Assembly: GCA_016715405.1 (NCBI GenBank) | Contig: JADKAE010000016.1 | Coordinates: 1-64,000, forward strand | Origin: Saprospiraceae bacterium | GTDB taxonomy: Bacteria; Bacteroidota; Bacteroidia; Chitinophagales; Saprospiraceae | Direction: 5' to 3' | DNA length: 64,000 nucleotides | Part shown: positions 39,205 through 47,946 of the stretch, one piece after another | Position numbering within the stretch: position 1 is the stretch's first letter | How the letters are laid out: each line of letters starts with the position of its first letter | Made by a program: the position numbers and the translations under genes | Notes under the pieces: model-generated | The model's input: only the letters and a program-made list of their open reading frames with translations | The model's database searches: none | What the model was told of the DNA's origin: nothing

Positions 39205-39798
39205 ATGGATTACCAGGCAGCCAAAGCTTTTATCATCGACAAGATGCAGCGCGAGCTCTCTCAAAGGCTCACTTACCACGGCCTGCACCATACACTCGAC
39301 GTGCTTGAGGTTACCTCCGAGCTTTGTACCCTCGAAAATATCCCCCCCGCCGATACGCTGCTGCTCGAAACCGCCGCCCTTTTTCACGACTGCGGCTTTA
39401 CCGTCAATAACAAAAACCACGAAGAGCTGGGCTGCGATATCGCCCGCGCCCACCTGCCGAAGTTCGGTTTCTCCCCCACCGATATCAGTCGCATCTGCGG
39501 CATGATCATGGCTACTAAGATACCCCAACGCCCCCAGGACCGCTTCGAAGAAATTCTCTGCGACGCCGACCTCGACTACCTCGGCCGTCCCGACTTTTAT
39601 ACCATCGGCGCTACCCTATTTGAAGAACTCAAAGCCTTCAACGTACTCCACACCGAAGAAGCCTGGAACCGCCTCCAGGTCAACTTCCTCGAGAATCACC
39701 AGTTTTTTACCGCCACTAACAGAAAGCGCCGCGCACCTGTAAAAGCACGTTATCTGGGCGAATTGAAAATTTTGGTGGCCACTTATAACCCACGCTAG
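39205..39798 (+). CDS. HD-domain phosphohydrolase
   Basis: The 197-residue protein carries the HD metal-binding pattern: YHGLHHTLDVL, ALFHDCGFTVNN (His-Asp) and CDADLDYLG. Such proteins hydrolyse phosphate esters of nucleotides, sometimes (p)ppGpp-like or cyclic nucleotides; the substrate is unknown. No membrane segments. It begins 62 bases after the DUF4920 gene and ends before a terminator at 39855-39925. Confidence 0.85.
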   Translation: MDYQAAKAFIIDKMQRELSQRLTYHGLHHTLDVLEVTSELCTLENIPPADTLLLETAALFHDCGFTVNNKNHEELGCDIARAHLPKFGFSPTDISRICGMIMATKIPQRPQDRFEEILCDADLDYLGRPDFYTIGATLFEELKAFNVLHTEEAWNRLQVNFLENHQFFTATNRKRRAPVKARYLGELKILVATYNPR

Positions 39799-39854
39799 GC
39801 AGCATTTCCCAATCCTCTTTCGTTTTAACCTTGCTTGATGTATGAGCGACTGGC

Positions 39855-39925
39855 GCAGCCCCTGCTTTACACTCACTTGAACCAGTTAATTGATCAAAGG
39901 AAGGGGCTGCCCGGTCTTTTTGTTT
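39855..39925 (+). terminator. Rho-independent terminator after the HD hydrolase
   Basis: GCAGCCCCT (39855-39863) pairs with AGGGGCTGC (39902-39910) and is followed by a T-rich stretch (CTTTTTGTTTT). The loop is long (38 bases), so a folded RNA between the arms is possible. Confidence 0.6.
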
Positions 39926-40183
39926 TACTCCCCTCCTTCCCCTTTTTCTCCTTCTTCCCGATGCATTGACATAAATTAAATATGAGGCGCCGCTTTGCCG
40001 CATGTAACTAAAAGTCTTACCTTCGATAATTGGTTGGTTGTTGGATGTCGTTATACCTCCGCTGAAATAAATTCATCTACCCGGTGTCTTGGGTACCATG
40101 AATAAAACGTCAGCACTACACCAAAATAACAAGAAACAAAACCTCAGACAGTAAAAGACTGCTGATGTCAGGGCAAAAAAAAG

Positions 40184-40261
40184 GCCTTTGATAGGCTTTT
40201 AGACCCATCAAAGGCAAGGGGGACTACTAACACGCTAATGAGTAATTTCATTTCTGTGTGA
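40184..40261 (+). promoter_or_regulatory. Hairpin followed by seven-codon open frame
   Basis: GCCTTTGATAGG (40184-40195) pairs with CCCATCAAAGGC (40204-40215) with one mismatch and an 8-base loop. An ATG at 40238 opens MSNFISV and stops at 40261. The layout resembles the hairpin leaders at 6146 and 6359. It may be a leader of an RNA running toward 40541 or a small RNA end. Confidence 0.3.
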
Positions 40262-40462
40262 ATTTAAGGGGAACATAAGCTGTCTGAAAATATTCATCCA
40301 GCCACACACAGAGAGAGCGCTTAAAGCCTGGCAATCTACCTTTACCAACTATGATAAGGCAAAAGTAATCTTTTTAAACATTTTAAATGATGTTTAAAAC
40401 TATGATGATAGTGCCAAATGGTATATAACTTTTTGAGGTTTTTAAAACACAGCATAAATCGT

Positions 40463-40470
40463 TATTTTTG
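40463..40470 (+). promoter_or_regulatory. Bacteroidota -7 box TATTTTTG
   Basis: TATTTTTG fits TAnnTTTG, 71 bases before the start at 40541. A TTTTG at 40431-40435 is farther upstream than the usual spacing. Confidence 0.35.
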
Positions 40471-40540
40471 CGAAAGCAAATGAATAAAAACTGATTTTTA
40501 ATGTGCTATATTGTTTGTATTGATTTAAAAATGAACCGAA

Positions 40541-42049
40541 ATGAAAGACCTAAAACCTCTTATCGATCTCATTTCCAGGAACAAAATCAAGCAAATAGAG
40601 GTAGCCGGCATGCCCGGCCGGGCGCACACCAAGGTGCAGCAGCTCTACCAGGCCATTGCCGAAAACCGCTTTGAAAGCGAAGAAGAAGCCGCCCGCTTTT
40701 TTTACGAGGAAGGCGAATTGCAGCCGGTATATTTTGCGCGCCTCAAACGGCAGTTGCGCGAACGACTCATCAATACGCTTTTTTTTATCGACGCCAACCA
40801 ACCCAGCTTCAACGATTACCAGCGGGCTTATTATACTTGCTACAAATACACCACCGCGGTAAAGATTATGCTGGGGCGTTATGCCCGTTCGGCAGCCATC
40901 CCCCTGGCAGAGTATACGCTGAAAAAAGCCCAGGAATTTGAGTTTACGGATCTAATATTTGAGTTGAGTAAAGTGGCCATGCAGTTGGAGATTTAAAAAA
41001 ATATCAAACATAAAGAATTATTTATCAAATATTCAGAGGTTTATCGTGCAGAGACCTTATCAGAAATGTACCGAAATGAAATAACTCAGCACTTTGCGCG
41101 CTCTAAAGCTACAAAATTAGAGATGGCTGTAATGGCTGAACAGTATTATGAAGAATTGGATAAAGTAGCTAAAGAATATCGTTCTTATAAATTTTATTCC
41201 CAGTACTATACAGTTTCCCTTCTCCGCTACGAAATCCTAAACGACTATGCGAACACCTTAAAGATCAGTTTAGAGGCGTTGGCTTATTTTGAGCAGGCGC
41301 GCAAGGCGTCGGCCAGCAATCTCACCATACTCAACTCCTTTTTGAACCATGCGTTGGCATGTCATTTGCGGCTTGAGCAGCACAAAGAGGGGGAAGCTAT
41401 TGCGCAGCGTTTGCTCAAGATCAACGCAGAGGGGTCGGTGACCTGGTACAACACCTTATTATATTATCTGATTTTGTGTTTGCATTCCAATCAATACACG
41501 AAGGCCTACAAAGTATATAAGATGGCCTCTCAGCACTCCAACTACGCGCATCTGCACCAAAACATCCTGGAATACTGGCGGGTGATAGAGGCTTTCATCC
41601 ACTACTTTATCAGCATTCACAAGATCAAACCGGAGCGACACGACCACAAGAGCGTATTCCGCATCAACCGCTTTATCAATGAGGTGCCCACCTATTCGAA
41701 AGACAAGCAGGGAACCAACATCTCCATACTGATCCTGCAGGTATTGTTTTTATTGCAGCAGGGCAAATACAACGAGATCATCGACCGCATGGAGTCGCTC
41801 AACATGTATGCCCACCGCCATCTTAGGCAAGACGATACTTACCGCAGCAATTGTTTTATCAAAATGTTGCTCACACTTCCACAGGCCAACTTTCACAAAA
41901 ACGGAGTAGTACGCAAGGCCAAAAAATTTCACGACCTGCTGCTAGACGCCCCCCTGGTGAGCGCCAAACAAAGCGCAGAATTGGAAATCGTACCCTACGA
42001 GGTGCTCTGGGATTGCGTGCTGCAATCGCTGGATAATAGGTTTCATTAG
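40541..42049 (+). CDS. Saprospiria-type hypothetical helical-repeat protein with in-frame stop
   Basis: Two parts lie in the same frame: 40541-40996 (151 codons, ending TAA) and a continuation from 40997 through the ATG at 41066 to 42049. The restored product is about 502 residues and predominantly helical (LIDLISRNKIKQIEV..., NQYTKAYKVYKMASQHSNYA...), reminiscent of TPR-like repeats without clear signatures. The single TAA at 40994-40996 interrupts otherwise continuous coding (QLEI-stop-KNIKHKELFIKYSEVYRAET). It may be a nonsense change, a base error or readthrough. Function unknown. Confidence 0.6.
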
Positions 42050-42165
42050 GCTTAGGGCTTAGCAGTCAGGGCTTAGCAACTGAGTGCGAATTGCTAACTG
42101 CTGAGTGCTAACTGCTAACTGCTAATTGCTAACTGCTAAGCCCTAAGCCCTGACTGCTACGCCCT
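42049..42165. repeat. Word-repeat island (CTAAGCCCTGA and CTAACTG words)
   Basis: The 18-base arm at 42049-42066 has its exact reverse complement at 42132-42149. Between them GCTAACTGCT and GCTAATTGCT words repeat. It starts on the last base of the preceding gene's stop codon and lies upstream of the S24 regulator promoter. Confidence 0.9.
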
Positions 42166-42199
42166 AAAAAAAAACAAGTGCAAAAAAATAATAAAAAAA

Positions 42200-42230
42200 T
42201 TTGTTTGATAATACCTTTTGTTTTATCTTG
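42200..42230 (+). promoter_or_regulatory. Strong Bacteroidota promoter TTTG-N20-TATCTTG
   Basis: TTTG (42200-42203) and TATCTTG (42224-42230) are separated by 20 bases, a close fit to the Bacteroidota consensus. It points at the S24 regulator gene, whose ATG is at 42278. Confidence 0.65.
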
Positions 42231-42277
42231 CGTGCAAGTTCACTGGTTTTTGTTTAAAGAAGCTAATTGCACCACAT

Positions 42278-43009
42278 ATGATTAGAGAAGACAGGCTCCA
42301 ATTAAACGAGCGTTTCATCAAATCCTTCAAACAACTCGAAGAACGGGGTATCATTGTAAAAAATGACCGGAATGGCAAGGGGATCGGCGACCTGGCAGAA
42401 AAGATACTGGGTAACCGGGGGTACGGCCATATCATCAGAGCATACCTCAACGCTGATGATAAAAGATGTATCGACTACCGCCAGGCGCGCATTTTTTGCC
42501 ATGAATTTGGCGTTAACGAGTCATTCCTCATCGACGGTATAGGCTCCCCATTTGGCCTTGACCTGCCCGAAACAGCCTACGACATGCCCAAGGGCATGGG
42601 TGGCAATATCATGTTTACTACCGTAGAAGCCTTTGCCGGTACGGCGGTTGACGCAGGGAGTTTTAAAACCGAAGACACCGAGTATTTTATGTTGCCCGGG
42701 CTCACCGGCAACGGCCTGGTGGCATTTCCTATCAGCGGCACCAGTATGGACCCCGTCATCCAGGATGGCGATATTGTGATCTGCCGGGAAATAGCAGGCG
42801 TTCACGAAATCAGAGAAAACAAAATTTACGCGGTGAAACACAACGGCGCCGTATGGGTCAAATACGTGCAACGCATCGCCAATAACAGGGGTAAGGTTAC
42901 GCACCTGAAACTGATCTCTGCCAACCACCTCGAATATGATCCCTTTGTGGAAGAAGTCAATGAATACACGCGATTGTACCAGGTGGTACGCCGCGTGAGC
43001 CAACTCTAG
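42278..43009 (+). CDS. LexA/CI-like transcriptional regulator with S24 peptidase domain
   Basis: The ATG at 42278 (MIREDRLQLNERFIKSFKQL) gives 243 residues. An N-terminal helix-turn-helix-like domain (residues 1-75) is followed by the S24 fold with Ser in FPISGTSMDPVIQDGDIVIC (Ser about residue 156) and Lys in IYAVKHNGAVW (about 187), the self-cleavage dyad. Relatives are repressors that cleave when RecA is activated, or dyad-bearing regulators that do not. No phage genes surround it. It has a strong promoter and a clear terminator. Confidence 0.85.
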   Translation: MIREDRLQLNERFIKSFKQLEERGIIVKNDRNGKGIGDLAEKILGNRGYGHIIRAYLNADDKRCIDYRQARIFCHEFGVNESFLIDGIGSPFGLDLPETAYDMPKGMGGNIMFTTVEAFAGTAVDAGSFKTEDTEYFMLPGLTGNGLVAFPISGTSMDPVIQDGDIVICREIAGVHEIRENKIYAVKHNGAVWVKYVQRIANNRGKVTHLKLISANHLEYDPFVEEVNEYTRLYQVVRRVSQL

Positions 43010-43044
43010 TCTATAACAACGCGAATATATCCTGCTGTTTTATC

Positions 43045-43081
43045 CTCCCGGGCTGATGACTGTCAACCCGGGAGTTTTTTT
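43045..43081 (+). terminator. Rho-independent terminator
   Basis: CTCCCGGG (43045-43052) pairs perfectly with CCCGGGAG (43067-43074), followed by seven T. It ends the S24 regulator transcript. Confidence 0.9.
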
Positions 43082-43132
43082 CTTTGTTACTATCAGTAAG
43101 GTATTGCGTCAAAACATCAAAATCAACCTACC

Positions 43133-43801
43133 ATGAAAAAATTATTCCTATACAGTATGCTGGCATGCTGGGCTGTAGCCGTGCACGCGCAAATAGACGT
43201 GGAGCCCGTCACCCAAAATATGAGCCTTGGCGCCCAGCCCGCCATGCAGGTCGTCTTTAGCAATGTAAAAGCTAAATTAGTGGAAAATACCTGGGCCGAT
43301 TTTGTCAAAGACAATTACGGCTCTAAATCGAAATGGAACCGCAAAGCCGAAGAATGGATGTCGGACGACGCCCGCGTGCCTACCCTGGGATTGGGCAATC
43401 CCGTCGACCTCTATGCGGCCATCAAGGAAAGCAAAGACGACGTAGAATTTACGCTTTGGGTTGACCTGGGTGGCACATTTCTCAGCAGAGAAGGCTACCG
43501 CGACCAATACGACGAGGCCGAAAAACTGCTCGACCGCTTTGCGACAGAAATAGCTAAAGCCCAAACGAGAGAAGCGCTGGCCCAAGAGGAAAAACAACTT
43601 GAAAAACTGGAAAGCGAGCTAAAAAAGCTGGCAAACGCCAATGAGCGCTACCACAAAGAAATCGAAAAAGCCAAAGAGGCTATCAAAAAAGCAGAGTCGG
43701 ATATCGAGCAGAATGATAAAGAGCAAAAGTTAGCGCAACAAAAAATTGAAGACCAAAAGAAAGCGATAGACAGCGTACGCAAAAAACTCGATAGCTATTA
43801 A
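43133..43801 (+). CDS. Secreted protein with C-terminal coiled coil, unknown function
   Basis: The signal peptide MKKLFLYSMLACWAVAVHA is cleaved before QIDVEPV. Residues about 20-120 form a globular part (PVTQNMSLGAQPAMQVVFSN, EFTLWVDLGGTFLSREG). From about 125 to 222 the chain is a continuous charged coiled coil (EKQLEKLESELKKLANANER...). No family recognised. The 3' end overlaps the convergent acetyltransferase gene by four bases. Confidence 0.65.
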   Translation: MKKLFLYSMLACWAVAVHAQIDVEPVTQNMSLGAQPAMQVVFSNVKAKLVENTWADFVKDNYGSKSKWNRKAEEWMSDDARVPTLGLGNPVDLYAAIKESKDDVEFTLWVDLGGTFLSREGYRDQYDEAEKLLDRFATEIAKAQTREALAQEEKQLEKLESELKKLANANERYHKEIEKAKEAIKKAESDIEQNDKEQKLAQQKIEDQKKAIDSVRKKLDSY

Positions 43802-44391
43802 TAGCTCGTCTCCTGGCGGGTGAGCGCCAACAGCATAACGTCAACGTATTCGCCGGTGGGCTTTTTGCGCTCAAACCGCAGGTCGCCTTCGCGTCGAAAT
43901 CCGCATTTGCGCACCAAGCGCTGGGAGGGGTAATTGTCCATCGCGGTTTGTACGTATATTTTTTCAAGCAATAACTGCTGAAAACCAAAGCGCAACAAAG
44001 CGGTAAGACACTCCGTCATGATGCCCTTACGGGTAAAATCGCGGTGAATAAAACAAGTCAGCTCGGCCTTCGGCACCGACCAATCGGGATGGAGAAAACC
44101 CATCAAGCCGATCTGCTGGGCCGACTTGTTATCCCATATGCCGAAAATAAACTGCTTATGCAGCAGCCAGTCCGACAACTTGCGGCGCACATAAGCCTCG
44201 GCACGTTCTTTATCGCTCGCCTCTTCGAGTAATTCCGCGAATTCATCGCCAAGCACAGCAGAGTTGTCCTGCAATAAATCAAAAAAAGCAGCGCCGTCGC
44301 CTTCGCGAAAACGCCTGGATACGGTGCGATTGGTAAGCAAAACGGTATCTATTCCAAACAAATGAGGTTGCATATCGCGGATTTTCAACAT
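43798..44391 (-). CDS. GNAT family N-acetyltransferase (RimJ/RimL-like)
   Basis: The 197-residue protein carries GNAT motifs: the N-terminal strand and helix (LLTNRTVSRRFREGDGAAFF), the acetyl-CoA loop region (LTCFIHRDFTRKGIMTECLT, R/KG at the pyrophosphate turn), then LEKIYVQTAMDNYPSQRLVRKCGFRREGDLR, the RimJ/RimL-type signature NxxSxxLxxKxGF in a shifted form. It probably acetylates N-termini or small molecules. It converges with the coiled-coil gene and is divergent from the cyclase gene. Confidence 0.85.
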   Translation of the reverse strand: MLKIRDMQPHLFGIDTVLLTNRTVSRRFREGDGAAFFDLLQDNSAVLGDEFAELLEEASDKERAEAYVRRKLSDWLLHKQFIFGIWDNKSAQQIGLMGFLHPDWSVPKAELTCFIHRDFTRKGIMTECLTALLRFGFQQLLLEKIYVQTAMDNYPSQRLVRKCGFRREGDLRFERKKPTGEYVDVMLLALTRQETSY

Positions 44392-44477
44392 AGCTCAAAT
44401 GTAGGCTTTTCAACGGAATATTTGTGGCAAGCATTCTCACAACGTAAAGGAATTCCCATCTTTGCCCTTTAGGAGGT

Positions 44478-44581
44478 ATGGTTTAGTGCATTCGCAGTTT
44501 AGTGCATTCGCAGTTTAGCGATAAGGTTTAGTCTTCTAAACCCAGTCGCTAAACCCAATCGCTAAACCCAATCGCTAAACT
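44478..44581. repeat. Word-repeat island (CTAAACCCAATCG family) at a divergent promoter region
   Basis: TTTAGTGCATTCGCAG words occur at 44482 and 44498; the 22-base word at 44498-44519 is identical to those at 29681 and 29710. CTAAACCCAATCG units follow in the opposite sense (44537-44580). It ends 11 bases before the cyclase ATG. Confidence 0.9.
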
Positions 44582-44591
44582 GATATTTACG

Positions 44592-45761
44592 ATGAAACGG
44601 TTATTCCGTGGACAATTGGGGATTAAACTTAGGCTGGTGGCCTGGATTGCGGTGGCCTGGACCTTCATGGGTTTGCTCGACGCCCTGAATACCCATGCCC
44701 TGGCCAATAGTTTGTATATGCACCCTACGGAGGTTTATCGCTTCAATCAATCCCTCTGGTTTAGCGCTATTTCGGCATTTTTTGCCGGATTGCTGTCGGG
44801 CTCGGTATTGTTGTTTTTTTTGCGGGAAAGAGTGCGCACCAAGTCTTTTGGTTTCGCGATATTGATCAACAGCCTGGTGCTTTCTACGCTCAACTTTGGC
44901 ATCACGACTATATCCTACGATTTATTATTGAGTCTTCGCTCGGGCCTGGGCCCGCTCTCGCCGCCCATCCTGCAGGAAGCCTCGGCATTGTTGCACAGTT
45001 CTATCTATTACCGCAGCCTCGTTTTTTGGTCGCTGGTAGTGTTTTTGACCATTGTTTTTTTGCACGTAAATGAAAAATACGGCACCGGCGTATTCTTCAA
45101 CTTGTTGATGGGGCGTTATCACAAGCCCAGGGAAGAAGAACGGATTTTTATGTTTGTCGATATGAAATCGTCGACACTCATTGCAGAACGGCTGGGGCAT
45201 ATCCGGTTTTTCAACCTGCTCAACGACTTTTTCCGCGATATCACCAATCCCATTACAGATGCGGGTGGCGAAATTTACCAATACGTGGGCGACGAGGTTG
45301 TTATTTCGTGGCCAATTGAGCGCGGGTTGAGGCAAGCCAATTGTATCCGATGTTTTTACGGCATGCGCGAAGCTATTTTAAAACAATCGCAGCGATATCG
45401 CGAGAAATACGGCCTGGTGCCCGAATTCAAAGCGGGATTGCATTGCGGCATGGTCACGATTGGCGAAATAGGCGTTATCAAAAAAGATATCGTTTTTTCG
45501 GGCGATGTGCTCAATACAACCTCCCGCATCCAGGATGTCTGCAACCGCTATGACGTAGGCATTTTGTTGTCGAAATATCTGCTCGACAAGTTGCAATTGC
45601 CGCCGCACAGTATGCAATTTATGCGGGTGGGCATCATTGAATTGAAGGGAAAACGCCATAAAGTGGAGCTGTTCACTATCGAAGACAGCGACAAACCAGC
45701 CAAAGAAGGCCGCATCTGGCCCCTGGTAGACGAAGAAGACTGGGTTAGAGACGATTACTAA
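44592..45761 (+). CDS. Membrane-anchored class III adenylate/guanylate cyclase
   Basis: Four membrane helices (for example LRLVAWIAVAWTFMGLLDAL, WFSAISAFFAGLLSGSVLLF, SLVFWSLVVFLTIVFLHV) occupy residues 12-158. The cytoplasmic catalytic domain (about 180-370) has FMFVDMKSSTLIAERLGH with the first metal Asp, EIYQYVGDEVVISWPI with the second, and GDVLNTTSRIQDVCNRYDVG. Substrate (ATP or GTP) cannot be settled from the residues read here. No other sensor domain is seen. The 3' end overlaps the convergent gene by four bases. Confidence 0.85.
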   Translation: MKRLFRGQLGIKLRLVAWIAVAWTFMGLLDALNTHALANSLYMHPTEVYRFNQSLWFSAISAFFAGLLSGSVLLFFLRERVRTKSFGFAILINSLVLSTLNFGITTISYDLLLSLRSGLGPLSPPILQEASALLHSSIYYRSLVFWSLVVFLTIVFLHVNEKYGTGVFFNLLMGRYHKPREEERIFMFVDMKSSTLIAERLGHIRFFNLLNDFFRDITNPITDAGGEIYQYVGDEVVISWPIERGLRQANCIRCFYGMREAILKQSQRYREKYGLVPEFKAGLHCGMVTIGEIGVIKKDIVFSGDVLNTTSRIQDVCNRYDVGILLSKYLLDKLQLPPHSMQFMRVGIIELKGKRHKVELFTIEDSDKPAKEGRIWPLVDEEDWVRDDY

Positions 45762-46714
45762 TAGGTGCTCAATCCCAGTTTTTTCCGAAGGGATACGTCT
45801 CCTACGTTGTTTTTATTCCAGTAATCAGTCAGCGTGGTATGCGTGCTGCGGGCAATCGTGGTGCGCATTTGTTTGTCGAAGGATGGATGGGTATCCAGCC
45901 AGCCGGCGATGCGATACGGCGGCGCCGATTCGAATATGATTTCCAGGGTTCGGTTGAGCGAGGGATATTGCAGCCGGTATACGCGGAGGCCTTTTCCTTT
46001 TATTTCTTTACCCTTGTAAGTATCGAGCGCGGCTACCGCCTTTAAGGGTTTGAAATCAATATGCATCAACCTCACGTACATGGCGCCCGGAAGCAGCTCG
46101 ATTTCGCCCTGGGGCAATTTGTCGGGATTGATGCGTATGCGGTTGTATAATTCGTCTTCCAGCGGAATAGCGGGCACGTTGAATCGTTCGTCGGCTTCGT
46201 TTTCGAAATACGAAAACGAGCTGGTTTCGTATAAATTATCTTTTAGATTGGCTTGCAAATAGGTTTGTCCGCACCACTCCTGCACGGTATTGGTCAACTT
46301 GAGCGTATGCGGGTAGTCGGCACGCCCCACCGGCGTAAACACTGAGCCCATCACCGAATAGTCGTAGATCCCTGTGTCAAACTTGCGAATTGCATTGTTT
46401 TTGAGCACGAGTAAGCTATTGGGATTGGTGTATTTTTCGTTTTTAACCTGTTTATCGGTTAGGAAGTCTTCCGTTACAAATACCATCACGGCCTCGCCTT
46501 TGTGCAAACCGCGATAGCGATGCTGTATCAATTCATACCGGGTCACTTCTGCTTTGCCCTGGTACCAGTAATTGCTCAGGGCATCGGTGGGCAGAGTATC
46601 CATAATGGCAGCAACACCGTGTTTTTCCTCAACTACGGGGAGATCCGGCATTTTCCAAAAACAAAAAAATAAGGTTATGAGGACGGCCCCAATTATGATG
46701 ATGACATTTTTCAT
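45758..46714 (-). CDS. Bacteroidota hypothetical protein, often misnamed septum formation inhibitor Maf
   Basis: An N-terminal membrane segment (MKNVIIIIGAVLITLFFCFW) precedes a periplasmic domain with SNYWYQGKAEVTRYELIQHR, EAVMVFVTEDFLTDKQVKNE, YDYSVMGSVFTPV and VQEWCGQTYLQANLKDNLYE, which matches a conserved family of about 300 residues. Some homologues carry the Maf label without Maf motifs, so the label should not be trusted. Function unknown. It follows the WecB gene on the same strand with a word repeat between. Confidence 0.7.
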   Translation of the reverse strand: MKNVIIIIGAVLITLFFCFWKMPDLPVVEEKHGVAAIMDTLPTDALSNYWYQGKAEVTRYELIQHRYRGLHKGEAVMVFVTEDFLTDKQVKNEKYTNPNSLLVLKNNAIRKFDTGIYDYSVMGSVFTPVGRADYPHTLKLTNTVQEWCGQTYLQANLKDNLYETSSFSYFENEADERFNVPAIPLEDELYNRIRINPDKLPQGEIELLPGAMYVRLMHIDFKPLKAVAALDTYKGKEIKGKGLRVYRLQYPSLNRTLEIIFESAPPYRIAGWLDTHPSFDKQMRTTIARSTHTTLTDYWNKNNVGDVSLRKKLGLSTY

Positions 46715-46782
46715 GAAATGTTTGTTATTTCTATTTGTAGAAATGCACGAATACGGGTTTTAGTTCAAATGCTTCGCAGGTA

Positions 46783-46833
46783 TTAGGGCTTAGGGCTTAG
46801 CGGTCAGCTCTTAGCGACTAAGCCCTAAGCCCT
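46783..46833. repeat. Word-repeat island supplying a stop codon (CTAAGCCCTGA family)
   Basis: The arm AGGGCTTAGGGCTTAG (46785-46800) has its exact complement at 46818-46833. The repeat enters the WecB gene: its last codons GCA GTC AGG GCT TAG are repeat words, so the repeat provides the stop. Confidence 0.9.
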
Positions 46834-47920
46834 GACTGCTATGACCTGACTAATCCGCAAAGCGGCATTGCCATCGCCGTAAAGCGCCGGCGACTGGCAG
46901 CGCGAGGCATAATACGCCGCGTCATCCATCAAACGATTGGCCTCTTCAAGCAGGGCTTGGGGCGATACGCGTTTCACCACGCCGGCTTGTTCGGCTTCGG
47001 GGCGTTCGGTCACCTCGCGAAGCAGGATTACCGGCCGGTTTAACATGCTGGCTTCTTCCTGTATACCGCCGCTGTCGGTGATAATAAAATGGCAGGCATG
47101 TAGCAGGTGGATAAAATCGGGATAGGGTATGGGCTCCAATAGGCGTATGCCTGGCTGGTTCTCCAATTGCGCGTATACCGTCTGGCGCACGCCGGGACTG
47201 GGGTGCACGGCAAAGATAATCTCCACATCTTGGCGGGCGGCCAATGATTTCAAAGCCTCGCAAAGTGCCAACAACCTTTCGCCCTGGTTTTCGCGGCGGT
47301 GGGCGGTCACGGCCACCAGTCGCCGGCCCTGTGCCAGGGCATCCTGTGCAGGCTCCGGCAGCCGGCCTTTGCCGCTTTCCAACAGCCATTTCAGACTATC
47401 CACCACGGTATTGCCGGCCACGACAACTTGTTCGCCGGGAATGCCTTCCCTCAACAAAAAATCGCGGGACTGAGCTGTGGGCGCAAAATGAAAGCTCGCC
47501 AGGCGGCTGATCACTACGCGTTGCATTTCTTCGGGAAAGGGCTGCGAGGGGTCGAAGGTGCGCAGGCCGGCCTCTACATGCGCCACGGGGATATGCTGAT
47601 AAAAGGCCGCCATGGCCCCCCGCCAGGGCGCTGGCCGTATCGCCCTGCACGATGACGAGGTCGGGTTTTTCTGCCGCCAAAACGGGATGAAGAGCTTGCA
47701 ACAGGCGTCCCAGCAAAACAGCCAAAGGCTGGTCTTCCTCCATCACATCGAGATCGAAGTGGGGCTGAAGGTCGAACCACTGCCATGCGGCGGCGCCCAT
47801 TTCCCGGTGCTGCCCGGTATGGACCAGGCAAAGTGTGGCCACCTTGCCCAACGCGTGAGCTACCGGCGCCAGCTTGATGATTTCGGGACGCGTACCTGCC
47901 ACAATTAATATCTTCTTCAC
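46825..47920 (-). CDS. wecB: UDP-N-acetylglucosamine 2-epimerase (non-hydrolysing), frameshifted
   Basis: The protein starts MKKILIVAGTRPEIIKLAPV, the WecB signature, and has the motifs HTGQHREMGAAAWQWF, VQGDTASALAG (restored), HVEAGLRTFDPSQPFPEEMQ, VTAHRRENQGERL and ITDSGGIQEEASML. It interconverts UDP-GlcNAc and UDP-ManNAc for surface polysaccharide. One extra G in the G6 run near 47612 breaks the frame; five G restore ALAGAMAAFYQHIP. Restored length is about 365 residues, as usual. The final residues are encoded by the word repeat. It is divergent from a glycosyltransferase 26 bases away. Confidence 0.92.
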
Positions 47921-47946
47921 AATGCGAGATTGTATAACTTTGGTTT

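Larger units (their letters stand above)
39799..40540. other. Intergenic region, 742 bases, with terminator and hairpin leader
   Basis: No gene is supported. It holds the terminator at 39855-39925, a hairpin with a seven-codon ATG frame at 40184-40261, and a -7 box (TATTTTTG, 40463-40470) for the gene at 40541. The rest is AT-rich and featureless by eye. Confidence 0.6.

Noticed and set aside
42278..43009. Prophage remnant around the S24 regulator
   Set aside because: No integrase, terminase, capsid or attachment repeats nearby.
45758..46714. Maf septum inhibitor function
   Set aside because: The name is carried by some homologues, but none of the Maf pyrophosphatase motifs are present.
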